Shown piece by piece: positions 1-13,248 of a stretch of DNA of 64,000 nt; the first letter of the stretch is position 1, and each line of letters begins with the position of its first letter. This stretch comes from Fasciolopsis buskii. Taxonomy: Eukaryota; Platyhelminthes; Trematoda; Plagiorchiida; Fasciolidae. Both the position numbers and the translations under genes were made by a program. The stretch spans positions 1 to 64,000 of the forward strand of contig LUCM01004115.1 in NCBI GenBank assembly GCA_008360955.1, given 5' to 3'. The notes under the pieces are model-generated. The model saw nothing but the letters and a program-made list of their open reading frames with translations. It did not search any database and was not told where the DNA came from.

Positions 1-3000
1 CCGGGAGAACACGACCGGTTTCGCGGTTATTGTCGCTCGTCAGGTATGCGTACCCGTTGCTCTCTTTTCCACGCTATCTTGCAATTATCGACTATTTTCC
101 TTTTTTTTCTTCTTTGCGCCCTTCCATGAACTGCTTTCCTGCGCTTTCCTTTTTCTGCATTTTCTTTTCTGCTGCGAATCTGTTGCAACTCTATATATTT
201 TCCTATATTATGCCTTATTTCTTCGGGCTTCTTTCCTTTTCATCTCTCTTTTCCAATCTTCGATGATTTGGATGCATGTCCGTCTAAATTTTTGCCTTTT
301 CATTGTTCTTTTTTTCACTTTTTCTTGCGTACTCTTCGTTTGAACTATTATTTATCATTTGATATTTTTTCATTAGAGTCGTCCTACTAGTTTGAAAACT
401 TTCAAACTTTCCGAAACCTCCTTACTACTCTCTGACACAAAAGCATCTCCCGTTGTTCGGTCAACGAGTGGATGAAAGTCGTAAGTGATGCTCGTCAACT
501 CTTTGCTGTTGCTATGGCTATCGAGCAAAGTCGCAGCGAGACAACTAATGTTTTGTGAATTTATGCAGACCCACCCAACCACATTCATTCATGTTCATCG
601 GGTTCTTATCGTTTCGTTTCGCAGATGATGACCGACTAGAAAAATGGTCAAATTCCAACGGGAATACGTCCGAATCAGTCCGAAAATTTTCCCCCATCTC
701 ACCATCCTTTTCACTATCAGTCGCAAGATGCGAATTATCACCATCTATCGAATACTTGTATACAAAATGAACAGGGCAGGCTGCAATCGGTTGACACCTC
801 CCACTAAATGAATGTAAAGCACAACCAGGTCAAACTGTACATGTGGTGCACAGCTTTTGGATTTTCCGCTTGTCCTCGTCCTCGTGCTGACTGACCGGTC
901 GGTTAGGTCCATTATTGTTGCTAAAGTTCGTGTGTATGACCGCTTGAGTTCCGCGTTTGTCCACGGCGGTAATCAACACTCAATCTTATGAGCTCTGCAC
1001 GCAGATGATCGCACATAAGCACACACACACTCACAAGCACCACCACCACCAAATCTATCGAAGTAGTAGCATTCCGCACACGTACAACTTTGACGTTGAA
1101 CCAGATGTCCTCTCTCAGTCTTCCATCATGCGTGGGCGACCAGGTCGGGTGGACCAACTACGCAGCGAAGACTAACGACTAAACTAATGATGGATGGACA
1201 AACAGACCAGTAAACATGTGACAAGTCCAGCTGTGCTCTCAGGCCGCATATGAATGCTCATTTCCCACGTTTCACATTCGCATCTCAAATGTTGGATGTG
1301 CACAAGAGACCAAACCATCTCACACATCACATCGCAGCATCACGCAACACGACACACCTCACTAGTTTCCTGTCAATCCAACTCGGTTTCGTAAAACAGA
1401 AACTGGCTCCAGGTCAAATTTGGTCGTCATTATCAGTCACGCTTGGAGTGTAAAGAATGAAACCTACTCCAGTCGAAAGAATCATTGAACAGGTTGCAAG
1501 CCAAACAACGGTCAACGTATAGGGCGAAGGGAAAGATAGCAAGTTGTCTTCAAACCCGTCAGGTGGATTCGAGTCTCTAACACAACATTCAGTGTATCAG
1601 AACTGGTCAGCTGTCCATGCACATACAAAAGGTAACTGTGCCAGCTTCCTTGATGAGAGGATAAAAATGCAAGAAAGATTTGACCGATGACTAGGTCGTC
1701 ATCATATTGCAGATCAAGCGGAGATTAGGCAGTCTGCTATTATTTGAGTCACTTAGAGAAAATCGGGTCACTAGAACTCTGGCGATGAAAACATGTTGAG
1801 GACATAGCAGAAATTTTCCTACACTTCATCCGAGCATTCATTTAATCACATCCCAGCTCGGCACACTATGAGGTCACCTTCCGCCTCGAAAATGACCTGA
1901 ACAATAGCAATAGCCTTTAAGTGCTTCCGTTGGCTGATCGAATTTCTACAAGTGTCCGTGATACACTCGGTGAATGTCGGCTCAAACCTCGGGACATCAG
2001 AACCAGTGAATGTTTAGACCCAGTTCTGAAGTCCATGACTGTCGACCTTCGTACCAAAAGTACCCATTTCTTCTCCAGTTATATACGAACACACTGAATC
2101 AATCATTTGTAAGTGATTTTCTATGCAAAATTCGGAATGACGATCCATTGTCACCAAGGAAAATCTAAAATATCCATACACAGTTGCAGGAATAAGGAAT
2201 TGCAGAGGCACAAACTGCGCACCATATGTGATTTATAAATTTAATACTGTGGCAACGGAAAATTAAATTTAATGACATGGTACCTTGTATTTCTTAGTTG
2301 TAAGTAGGTCATACAGGAATTGTTATCGTATGGGGAGCGGTGGATAGCAACAAGATTCAGATTCCGTCAGATAATTTTCAACGTGTGCTTTTACGGTCGT
2401 GTAACTCACAATTGACATACCTCGCGTAAACACATGTCAAGACAACATACTCCACTTATTACTGTTATTCCTAGCAAGAAGCTCACGTCAATGGAGAACA
2501 CTGTAGATGAGTCAACTTTACTAGATTACGTGATGGTGATACGAGTTGGTCTGTCGGCTACGGTGTCGTAAATTTTATCTTGGATACCTATTAGGTGAAC
2601 TGTGCAGAAAGAGGAGGCATATTGCAGAACATTAACGCTTAGTTGACTTATTTGAACAGACCACTCAAAAAAGTTTGGGCTTTCCGCAAGGTTGATTAAG
2701 CAAGTACAGTGAACGGGAATAAAAGTTGAGTTCTTTGCAAAACCATCGCCGCAAGCGTATAATCAAGGTCTTTAGATTATAGGTGGAACTTCCATCGAAG
2801 TTCAAATATTCGGATTACTTTAACGTAGTAATTGCGGAATAGATTAAATGCGGTGTTGCAAAACTAGCGTCTTCTGGGGGTTAGGAGTAGGAAAATTGTC
2901 GAATGGTTAGTGACGTCGACTCAGTAAGCTAGTTGGAAAAGTTGGAGGTTCGTTGCAGTAGTCTTGCCAGTCCAATCATTAACACAAATCCAGGTGAGCT

Positions 3001-3214
3001 GATACAATGGACGTGAAGTATTTCGTGACAGTTGATTAAGCACATTTTGATTCGGAAACATCCCCGATAATTGTGTGGTTTCTAAACGGTGGACATAGAA
3101 AATGGACAGTCGCCTAATAAAGCTCATACCCGTAGTAAAGAAGTTTATTGGTTGCATGAGTTGGAAGGTAACTTTTACCGCAATGCTATTGTGTAAATGC
3201 GTTACAAATATTAC
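1..3214. other. Non-coding DNA, no gene recognised
   Basis: The first 400 bases are rich in T on the plus strand, with several poly-pyrimidine runs. A CA/CAC-rich patch lies near 1018-1050. Short ORFs of 60-78 codons occur on both strands, but none shows a domain, a signal peptide or convincing splice context. I see no RNA gene or transposon protein here. Confidence 0.5.
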
Positions 3215-3968
3215 TCAAACATCATCATCGCTCGACTCAAAACAGAAGACAGACATCACTGAGCATAAACAAAAGGTACCGGGAAGGGAAACCACACAAG
3301 CAAACATATCCTTCAGTGTTTTCAACCAGCTGGTTGACAGGTCCTTCGGATTCCAACTACGATGAAGCGAGACACCTAATTTACTTAAATTTGCTGTATA
3401 TTTTCTCATTCCACGTTGCCCCGTCATTTGTTGACCTCCACATGGCTTACTCCACTCCAGGGGAGGAACGGAAAGCAGGGTACGAAAAACGAGTATTCGC
3501 CATACGTAACACGTGATCCAACCAGCGAAATCCGCCAAGCTTCATACGCTCAGATAAACTGTTCTCAAAACCGGCACCAAATACTAGATTACTAACTTGC
3601 ACTTTACCCACTCGATCAATCCATTCAATCCTAGTGATTGCACGTAGACATCGTTGATCGCAAATCTCCAACCAATGAACATATTCGGTAGACAAACACC
3701 ATGTCCCAAAACCATACAACAGGACTGAGCGCCCTGAGGCACAGTGCACATGGCCTTTCAACTTCAGTGAAATATTAGACTGACGCCACAAGTCCTTCAG
3801 TCCAGCGCACGCCGCTTGAGCCTTGCATACAAGCGTGCTCACGTTCACTGCCGTGCTACCATCCTTCGTCACGCAGATGCCCAGACAAATGGAATGGTCA
3901 ATAATCGTTTGTTCCTCTCCATACAGTATCAGGTTCGGCACTGCTGTCGTCCAGGCTTGTAACAACAC
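3215..3968 (-). pseudogene. LINE copy A: C-terminal region of the reverse transcriptase ORF
   Basis: Two overlapping minus-strand ORFs (3968-3447, 173 codons; 3538-3215, 107 codons) carry the C-terminal part of the LINE protein. The first has VTKDGSTAVNVSTLVCKA, LKDLWRQSNISLKLK, RSVLLYGFGTWCL, CDQRCLRAITRIEWIDRV and RWLDHVLRM, all standard blocks of flatworm endonuclease-reverse transcriptase proteins. The second continues after a one-base frame change with the GGQ...TGQRGM block and a W-rich tail. The 173-codon ORF is one of the longest open frames in the window. It survives in an otherwise broken element by chance rather than by function, as far as can be seen. Confidence 0.85.
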
Positions 3969-4649
3969 TTTCTACTTTGAAGGTACAAGGCACATGCCAA
4001 AGCAGGCTACACACCTCGAGAGTCTGTCCAGTGCACGTTGTGTATGGTTCGCGGATTCGAACAGGCACACGACGTCATCTGTGTAATCTAGATCACAGCT
4101 TCTCTCCATTTCCCAATCCGACCCCCTAAATCCTGGAGACCTCCTAAAGCATCATCCAGTAACTTGACCATAATCAAGTTAAACAAGAATGGAGGGACGG
4201 GACACTCTTGGCAAAACCACTACAATGCCCTGAACAGGTTCAGGAACCTCGCTGGTATAAACTTCCGGCAAAGACCACTGAATATCAATGTCCGATCCAC
4301 TGAGTTGAACACGCATTTAAAGTAGAAAAAGACTACAATCGTAGGGCAGCCGTGTATGCTGCGTTTCGAGTAACTGTCGAAGAGTGAATATTTGATTGTT
4401 GCTAACTCGACCTGGATGAAATCTGGTCCGCTGTTCGCGGATTTCACTCTCGCGAACCGGTAGCATCATTATCGAAGCTAAGACCTTAGTGACTATCAGG
4501 ATTAAACTAATCCCACGATGATTGATGCAGTCAGTTCGTGTACCTTTCTTGAGGATGGGTACAATCACTGACTTGCCCCACGATAACGCAATGCGCTCTC
4601 CGTTCCAAATATGACGAAGCAAGGAGGTAGGTGGTATTTCATGACCCAC
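3969..4649 (-). pseudogene. LINE copy A: reverse-transcriptase fingers and palm remnant
   Basis: Minus-strand reading gives the classic LINE reverse-transcriptase blocks in order. SVIVPILKKGTRTDC and NHRGISLI lie near 4560-4500, the FTLRQLLETQHT block near 4390, and VFNSVDRTL near 4300. CPVPPFLFNLIM follows near 4190, and the catalytic YxDD box is present as YTDD near 4075-4088, followed by VVCLFESANHTQRALDRLS in the same frame. The first catalytic Asp region (normally DFKAAFDS) has decayed to FYFKCVFNS, and a frame change separates 4649-4317 from 4447-4220. This is a broken pol gene, not a host enzyme. Confidence 0.85.
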
Positions 4650-5168
4650 CCGTCCAGTTTGGAAATAACGAGAGAGAGGGAGAGAGTTCGTGGGGCCCGG
4701 AAGCTATTTCCCTCTCCAGCAGTCGAATATTCGACCCTACTTCCATTTCCGTTCCGAGATGAGTGGGGAATTCAAGCGACACATCCCAAGGATTCGCGGC
4801 TGCATTCGTCGGACTAGGTCCATTATCATGTGGTCAGCTAAACTGATCCTTGAAATGCTCAGCTCAGTGGTCCAATCTTTGCTGTCTGTCACGAATGGGA
4901 TCTCCATTTCTACCACACATGACTTCTCTAACTGGAGCTCACCACCCACCGGTGTCGCGTACTAGCTTAACAAGCCCTTGGCTGTTATCCAAAGCAGCAG
5001 CTACTTTCATTTCTTCGGCCACTCGCACGATCCCCTATTAAGGTTTATCGTTAACCGACACTGCAGCTATTCGCACATCTTATTCACCACTTTGTAGTTA
5101 GGGACCCTTGCCAGATCCAGTGTATTTGATGAGCGATAAATAACTAGGATCACGGGTGAAACCTGTTG

Positions 5169-5860
5169 TCATATGTATCGCCTGCCTGATTTGGTCCCAT
5201 ACTCATCTACATGACTGCTCGTCGGGTTTCTTAACTCGTCTGATGGTTCATCTTCATAACAATCTCCAACAGCCTTATCAAAAAGACTTTCTACGATTAA
5301 TCGGGTTTGCGCTCTGCGTCCACGGCTTTTGAGTTGCAGCAAAAGTTGCACGAAAACTAGTGCATGGTCCGATTTGACGTACGTGGTGCACTATGATCTA
5401 AAGTTCTGGACAGAATTACACCAACTGTTGCTAACTACGGTGCACAATCAACTGTTAACCGAGATCCAGTCTAAGAGGGCCGCTTCACCCTTCCCACTCA
5501 AGATTTCCTACACCGCATTGACCTGCAGATTGAGCTAATTCGTCTCCTGGTATGCACAGCAAATATTTTGATGAGATATTAGGCGCAGTTAGTTGAATTA
5601 TGCTAGTCGAATCGTGAATTCGTGTTTGCTAACGCAGCAGACATCAGTCGAGAGTAAGTCCGTTGTCCGAGCTAAACACGCCTGTGTTGCGAGCCTGTAT
5701 GACCGTGTGCACATTGAAGGAGCCGGGATTTATAAGTTGACGAGGCTTGAGAAAATATGAGGTAGTTTGAAAATCACGTACTACACTATTTGACAAGGAG
5801 CTGTTGCGAGTATCGAGGGTGTCATCAGTGTGGATATTATGTGTAGGCGGGAAGGACAAA
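5169..5860 (-). pseudogene. LINE copy A: apurinic/apyrimidinic-type endonuclease remnant
   Basis: Several frames on the minus strand together cover the N-terminal endonuclease of the LINE. The GTFNVRT-type start reads GSFNVHT. It is followed by RIHDSTSIIQLTAP and, in a shifted frame, GKGEAALLDWISVNS. The SDH motif, which holds the catalytic histidine in this family, survives in SDHALV. The central part that should carry the SAYAPT and GDFNA blocks is missing, so about 150 residues are lost by one internal deletion. The stretch at 5351-5169 (LKSRGRRAQTRL and following) is the linker that normally joins endonuclease to reverse transcriptase. Stops and frameshifts show that it is dead. Confidence 0.75.
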
Positions 5861-6436
5861 GAGATTCGGTTCGGGACAGAGGAGACAGGTGGAACAAAAG
5901 AAAGGGAACTCTAACAAGCAGCAAACGCATGAACAACTATCTCGCTCGATGCCACGGGTAGCGCTGTCCTGATTAGCCTGCTCAACGGCCGATGCAGTCT
6001 GGATTGTTTTGTAGGGGTGCACTTCATGGGTATTGGTGGGCGGATGCTGTAAGGATGTCCAGCCGCTAAGTGGAAGAACGACCAAGGTTCTCAAACAAAA
6101 CCTTTGGTTGCAGTACGAACCTGACCTCAATGCAGCGGGATGTGACTGAGCGGAATCCCATCGACTTGGTCAGTTATCCTTCCATTCATTTTTTGACTCA
6201 GCCGCTATCTCAAACCGACCCCAACCTCGAATGCGGATAAACTAATTTGGTAGACCAGGGCCTACTAATCTTCCAGACTTGAGATAAACCATCATGTATA
6301 GCCCGTCTGTTCATGGGGGCATATAAGAGGACCCACCTTTGAAGGGACGTTCTCATCATGACTTTGATCAACCTACCTATAGAGATTTATGTAAACCGGG
6401 GACTCAGTCGAATGAGCAACCGCCGTCAAATTCAAT

Positions 6437-9420
6437 CCCGCAGTGAAAGAAAAACCGAGTCAGTCAGCCATTAAGGCAGTCAGTCAATCAGATACAAACT
6501 GTGTGCGGCCAGCTTGTTCACCAGTCAGTAAATGATACACCCACCCAGGAATTCAGTTGGTCAATCAGTCATTCAGTCAGTCAATGAGAGATTCACGAAT
6601 GTCAGCCTTAACATCAGTCGCCCAATCAGACAGTCACTCTACCCGTCAGTCAGTCATTCCATCAATCAATGAGTCAGTCGGATAGTGAGTTAGTCATTCA
6701 GTCAGTCTGTCAATTACTCGTTCAATCTGTCAGTCAGTTAGTCGATCTCTCAGTAAATCATTCATTCGACCAGTCACTAAAATCGATCACTCAGTCAGTC
6801 ACTCTACCGTCCAGACAGTCAAACAGTATTCAATCAGTCAGTCATTCGGTGAATCAGTTAGTTCCACAATCAGTAACATGGTTAATCAGTTCGTCCGTCA
6901 GATAGTCAATCGTTCAGCTAGTCCGTCATCTATCAGTTACGCAGGCAAAAAATCAGTCAGTCATTCAATCCTTATGACAGTCATACAAGGGAGACGGTCA
7001 GTCAGTCAGTCACTCTGTCTGTCTGTCCGTCCGTCCGTCCGTATATATGTATGTATGTCAGAAAGTGAGACACTTTGTCAATCAAACACCACTGACCATC
7101 AGTCTGTCAGTCATTCAAGCCTTCAATGAATCAGTCAGTCTCTCAATCACAAATATCAGTCAGCCGCCAAAGTCATTCAGGCGCTCAGTCACTCAGTCGA
7201 TTTGTAATTTATTCACCAGTCAGACATTCAACCGTCGGGCACCAAACTCAGTCAGTTAGCCTTGCCAGTTGGATCACGCGGTCACCCAATCTCTCTATCT
7301 GACAGCCAGTCAGTCACTCAGTCCGCCAGTCGATCAATCTGCCAGTCAGACGATCATTCTGTCAATGAGTAGGTCGGTCATTCAGTCATGCATGCATGCA
7401 TGAATTTACTCAGTCAGAACTTCTGCTCGACAATCAGTTCTTCGCACTGCAAGTCATCACTGCAGTCAGTCAGCAATACCATTCGATCATGTAGACAGTC
7501 ATTCAGTTAGTCAATCAGTCATTTCTTCAAGCAGTTATTCACCCAGTCAATCAGTCACGTTGCCTCACAGTCTCCCATTCATCCAGTTAGTCAATCGTTC
7601 ACTCCGTCACGCAGACAGTCCATCAGACCTACAGGCATTGGATCTATCAGTCTATCATCTAGTCAGTGGGTCACCCAATCAGTCACACATTCAGACAATC
7701 GGTAGGTCATTTATTCACTCAGTTATTCGGTCGGTCACTAAATCAATCAGTCGGACACTGAATCATGAATATCTTTCAGACCTTCAGTACGTCAATCATT
7801 ACATCAATAAGTCGCTCAGTCAGTCGGTCATTAAATCACAAAAGTCGGTCAGTGTGTCAGTCGCCCAATCAGTCCGTCAGTCAGATCGTCCATCGGAGAT
7901 CAGTCAGTCTGCCTGTTTGTCTGTCACTGTATCCATCAGTCATTCAATCAGTCGGTTAGTCACGCACTCTTTCAGTCAATCATTCAGTAATTCAACCGGT
8001 CGGTCTATCAGTCACTCAGGCAGTCATTCGATTATTCATTAATATATTCACTCAATCGACCGTCTAGTCATTCGTTACAATCGTGTGAGTCAGTTTTCAG
8101 TCACTGATTCACTCACCTGTCAGCCACCAAATCAGGCACCCAGACAGTCAGTCAATCACCCAAGTCAATCACTGTCACCGTCAACCATTCATTAAATTAT
8201 TCAGACTGTCAGTCTGTCGGTCATTCAATCGTTTTGCCAATCACTGAGTAAGTCATGCAATCATTATCGCACATAGCCTTTCTCTCACTCACTCAGTCTG
8301 TCAGTCAATCACCAGAACAAGTCAATCTGTAAGACAATTTGACGGTCATTCAGTTAGTCAATCACTCAGACGATCATTCAGTCAGTGAGCTAGTGAGTCG
8401 TACCGTGAATAGTGCCACCATTCAGTCAGTCCGCCATTTACTCTTCCTCTCTGCTATTCCATTCATCTTCCCGTCAGTCAGTCAGTAATTCGGTCGGACA
8501 GTGTGGCAGCGTTTCTCTGTTCCATTCCGTCGATCTGTCTTTCCATTAGACATTAATCTTTCAGTCATTCAACGAGGATAGTCATTCCGTCACCCTGTCT
8601 GTAAGTCTCTCAATCACCAAAGTCAGTTACTCTCTGACAGTCGGTCATTCAGTAAGTACTTCATTGTGTGTCAATCATACAGTCGATCAACAAAGTCAGC
8701 CAATCAGTCACACAGCCACTCCATAGTTCTTTCAGTCAGTCAGTCAGTCAGTCAGTCAGTCAGTCAGTCAGTCAGTCAGTCAGTCAGTCAGTCAGTCAGT
8801 CAGCTGGCCATTATATCTGGCAGTTATTACGTATGTCACTCAGTCAGCCATGAATTTCACTCACTATTTCGTGTGCAATTCACCAGTCATTCACTAACCA
8901 GGCTCCGCCTGTTATTCAGTTAGCTACTATGTCCATCATTCATTTAGTCTCCCAACCATTCATTCACTTAGTTCATCAGTTGGTGGTTCAATCATTCAGT
9001 TAGTCAGTCATTCACTCAGACAACAATTTAATCAGTCAGTCAATGAGTCACTATCAGTCAGCCATTCTCATTCGGTCATTTTGTCAGTCCGCCCGTCTGT
9101 CTGGTAGGCAGTTATTCACTGTTTTGGTTTTCAAAATCACCCAATCTTTCAATCACTAAATTCCATTGTCCTTTCAATCAATCATTCTGTGGATCACCAA
9201 ATCTTGTTAGTCATTCATCCAGTTCATCAGCCACTCAGTCGTTCGCTCAGTCCTTCATCAATTTTTGTCAGTTTGTCATTTAATCATTTGTTCTACCTGT
9301 CAATTATCCAAATTCCGTTGATTCTTGTCTCAAGCTTTTCTTCGCTATTCACTTATTCTTCGTTCTTCATATTCAGTCACTCACTCTATCGCTTTCTTCG
9401 TCTGCCTGTGTGTTAGTCAG
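6437..9420. repeat. Degenerate (CAGT)n tetranucleotide array, about 3 kb
   Basis: Nearly 3 kb are built from CAGT/CATT/CAAT-type tetramers with many substitutions. Plus-strand ORFs rich in S, Q, V, H and N (for example 7560-8042, 160 codons) are a by-product. CAGT repeats have no stop in any plus frame, whereas the ACTG complement has a TGA in every frame. I therefore do not call genes here. The array starts just upstream of the 5' end of the minus-strand LINE and fades out near 9420. Confidence 0.95.
8732..8803. repeat. Perfect (CAGT)18 core of the array
   Basis: This is an uninterrupted run of the tetramer, about 72 bases, inside the otherwise degenerate array. It is the only long perfect stretch, so it is probably the youngest or the most slippage-prone part. 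Confidence 0.95.
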
Positions 9421-11315
9421 TGGCCGATTTAGATCACCAGTTACTTTTTCACTTGACATTTATTCGCTGTATCTTGAAATTGAATGACTAATCCCATGGT
9501 TCATTGTATTAGAATCATCACTACTGCTAATCTTCAATATCTATGTCGTCTTTTCTGGAAATATCGTAACTTTGCTAATATATTTCTCCCAAGCTTTGTC
9601 TTTTCGCTGAACAACTATGGATTTGGTAGCCAGCAAAATACGTAACCGGTTACTCAGGTGACTATAGCTTAGTGACTGTTTACTGTACCCTTCGGGAAAC
9701 CCAAATCAGTGACAGTACGGAGTTAAAGTGAACGAAATTTCATTTCGTTTGTTGCACATAAAACGCCGATAATCGGGAAGGAACCGATGAACCGAGAACA
9801 GAACGGACTTGAGGAGGGATGAATTCCGTTTGAGTGTCAAGTCGTTTAGTACTCGTATATGATACCTTGTCTACCGTAAGACAATTAACCCCGCAATTAC
9901 ACTATTAAAGTTAGGATCACTCTAAGAAAAATGCCGAACTTGAAAATCCTCTGATGAAATAACGTGACATCTGTAAAATGTCCAGCTAATTTTGATTTCA
10001 TGTGCATCCGGATTTGAGAAACCAAAAAATTGTGCCAGCCGAATTCGTCTTAGGCCAGGTTTACATGCTACTGATCAAACGAGTTTTTCTTTCCATCCAA
10101 CTCGAAGACCCCGGTCAATTTTACTATGAACGAATGAGATCACTAGTGAATGTTTGCCAACCGGCACAACTATCATCTTGCATTATGATAAATTTAATAC
10201 CATATTGTGCAGTAAGGTACCAGAGATTTGTCAGAGAGCAAAACAAAGAGAGAGAGAGAGAGTGAGAATTGCTCGTTCATAAAATGCCACAGGAAGTGGC
10301 ACTTTAGCTGCCTACACGATTCTAACGGATAACCGGATGTAAATTGCGTGGTTGATTACCCGAGCATTTGTCGATTGTGGCGCGACTAACTTGAGATTCC
10401 GCAAATATTCGGACAGCCGATCGGGCGGTCAAGGCCACCAACCCCAAGTATCAATCCACCCCGACATCCCTTCACCTCCATTGAAACATCGTTTTCGCTA
10501 TCATCGCCAGCAGACGTATACTCGAGAAAGGAGGCTATACGAACAGAATTAGATCAGGGGTTATGAAAGTTGAACCATTCTGGTTCCATCCAATCGGGGT
10601 GACATGCGCTAAGGACAAATTCGGACAATCGAGGATCAAAGATTAAGTAATCAGAACTATAAACATGAAATGTGTTTGCATGCTCGGACTCGGATGTAAT
10701 GCACAGGTTTCGGGTCGAGGTTTTACTTGTTATTCTTCGTTGGTTTTATGTCCGTGTGGTGCGCCCTGGGACTTTGCCAATTCATCAAGACCGTTATTAT
10801 CTAAAAACATTTCTAGTCGAGCAAACAAACAAGCAAGCTACCTGGGCTAGTTCATGTGTAACAATGATCAACCTGATTGGAAGGATAAGAAAAGCTAGCC
10901 ATTGTGATTTACTAAGGGTAATAAAAGATAAAACTATTCCCGAATGAACTACGGATTTATGATACAGAACTTGCATATGTCAACAATCATTCTCACCATG
11001 TTTTTATTGTTAACATTAAACGATGGCTTTTATTTAATTGAACTTTTCTTGGGCACGAAAATGATTTATAACACTGACGCACTAGGTAGTCTGAGCTGAC
11101 TAATTTATAGAATTAATTTGAACCCCGTCAAAAATGGATATGATAAAAAGTCTGATTCCACGATGTTGGACTCCCGTAACTAAATTTCACGAATGCTGCT
11201 GGGACGAGAACATCACAGTCCGTATCGTACAAAATCCGATGATCACTGCTTCATAAAATCTCAGCGTCAAACTGACTGTGGCTGCGATTTATTGCTAGCT
11301 AATGTTAAACAACCA

Positions 11316-11316
<1 letters not shown>
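9421..11316. other. Non-coding DNA with a short (GA)n run
   Basis: No conserved protein is seen. A (GA)n run of about 17 bases sits near 10246-10262. Short ORFs at 10002-10265 and 10352-10552 have ordinary composition and no motif I recognise. A tract near 10095-10115 (GAAGACCCCGGTCAATTT) resembles one near 48176-48190, so a short interspersed repeat is possible, but I cannot define its ends. Confidence 0.4.

Positions 11317-11354
<38 letters not shown>
11317..11354. repeat. (TA)19 microsatellite
   Basis: A pure TA dinucleotide run. Confidence 0.97.
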
Positions 11355-11355
<1 letters not shown>

Positions 11356-13248
11356 GTCGTAAGTAGTATCTGGAGTTGATGAGAAGATTTGATCGAGAAG
11401 CAAACTGCCAATTCGAGAACTGTTGTTCGACGGGCACTATTCTATCCAACGACTCTGTGACAGCAACATCTAATGTGCATCGTCAAAAATATGCATGAAA
11501 TCGTTTCATTGTAGGATGTGCAGACAGCAGAACAATTAGTATATATATATTTTATTTATTCATATATATACCTTTCATTCCAGCTGTCTTTAAAGGGTCA
11601 CCCACCATAGGAATCGACCATTGTATTTACTAACATAAGAATCTGCAGAATCGAGGATTGATGTATTACAAGGGTCAATAATTCTTTACAACCTACGCGG
11701 GTAGAACAGGATCTACGGGTTTCATCGCAAAATCGTTCATTGCGGGTCGGAGGCTCATTCAGGAAAGACGGATACTTGCTGACATACCCCTTCAAGACGT
11801 TGAAACCTTTGGTTCTTATTAAGAGCATTGTTTTGGCGCGAGGGGTTTGGGATGTTAATGATTTTTGACAAGGACAAAATAACTGCGTTTGCTCAATATC
11901 TTCTTATTGGTGTATCTGGCATCGATGCCGGCTAATGAAAAATCGAACTGTCAAAACATTTACTTGTCAAGTTGACCTTAAGAATGGGCCGTATGGTTAC
12001 ATTGCATAATACACTATTCCAAGGTGACACGCAACGTCAGGTAACACAATTTGCAGAACACCGTCGTTAAACTGTAGTAGAGTGCAAATCCATTTATTGA
12101 GGAAATAAACTTTGATAAACAGTCAATTGGTATCTAATGTCCCCACTCGCATCATGACCATTCTGTGGTAATCACGAAGCTTCCAAATGTCTCCGCACTG
12201 TCGGGCTGGGGACCTTAAGCTCCGAGGCAGCCACTCGCCCTGAACGCCTCTGAAATGCTCCCAGGTGACGTGCATCTCAAACAGTCTCTGCTGAAGTAGT
12301 CAATCACAGTGACTTTTCGTGGCTGTGTTGACTAAAATGCGAGAATGAAATCAGAGGCCCGAAAACCTCTACCGGGTTGACAGGTCATTGGTAATCAGTT
12401 TACAAGAGATGATTAAATATTGATTCCAAACCACCACTCAACCACGGGTGCATTCTTTCCGGCATCTATGGTCAAGGATATGGGCGGTAATCCGGATGTT
12501 TGCTTCTATCCGAAGGGCATATTAACTGAGCAGTCAGTCACGGGTTCCCAGTGATAGTCCGGCTGCGTTAAGTTGGACCATTTGATCAAATGCTTTGTGT
12601 ATGGTCCCCTAACAAAACCCCAACATTTTCGTTTGGGCAACCCGGTAGCATCTAGACCACAAAAGTATCATGAATCATGATGGCTAAGCGATGAGGTAGA
12701 GAAAGAAAATCGAAGAACTCTCGTAAGTGATGAATTCTCAGCATTGTTTCTCCTTCTTCCCTCTTTGTTGTTAATTGTTGTCGTCCTTGGTCATGACTCT
12801 GTTTGTAAACGAAATGCATTCACATTTGTGCAATATGTCATTTCACTAAGCATATCTACTCACGAATCGTGAACTGCTCTATTAGTCTCTGGAGTTTCAT
12901 TTTAATTGCTGTTTCAGCTTGTTCGTTGTAATGCCACTTTCTGATGGCAACGACTCCTGAGAACTATAATCCGGCAAACTGTTATCGTCAAATTTTCACC
13001 AGCAGGTTATGTTCCATTTGAATCCAATTAACCTTCTATCCCGAATACTCAATTTTCCTTTTGTATGCCCAAGGTGAGGAATCAGTTACAATGGCTAATC
13101 ACGGAAATGTTTTTTTGCATTTTACCAGTTATCTTTACTGTTGATTTCGCTAACCACACAAAGATTTTATCTTACCAATTGGCTTAGAATGCCTACTGTA
13201 CCGTGGTTCTCATTATCCAAGCCAATTGTTATTGCCATTTTCACACAG
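11355..13248. other. Non-coding DNA
   Basis: A second short TA/ATT-rich patch lies near 11538-11570. No transposon protein, RNA gene or credible exon was recognised. An exon-like interval at 13007-13073 is bounded by CAG and by AAG followed by GTGAGG. It encodes about 22 residues, but its phase does not join to the exon-like ORF at 13249. Confidence 0.35.

Larger units (their letters stand above)
3215..6205 (-). mobile_element. RTE/SR2-like non-LTR retrotransposon (LINE), decayed copy A
   Basis: This is a non-LTR retrotransposon read on the minus strand. In translation order it shows a 5' leader (about 6205-5740), endonuclease start (GSFNVHT near 5710), endonuclease middle (RIHDSTS near 5620), SDHALV (near 5370), a linker, the reverse-transcriptase fingers and palm (4649-4070), and the C-terminal region (3968-3215). 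The frame changes several times and in-frame stops occur, so it cannot encode an active protein. The endonuclease is internally deleted: the segment after the WISVNS block runs straight into the region just before SDHALV. The leader aligns by eye, for over 300 bases, with the plus-strand copy at 20868-21990. A GAT-type triplet run near 3221-3230 probably marks the 3' tail, as in RTE-type elements. The clade assignment is from memory of flatworm elements and is less sure than the LINE call. Confidence 0.85.

Noticed and set aside
7560..8042. 160-codon Ser/Gln-rich plus-strand ORF in the CAGT array
   Set aside because: CAGT repeats contain no stop in any plus frame, so such ORFs follow from composition alone.
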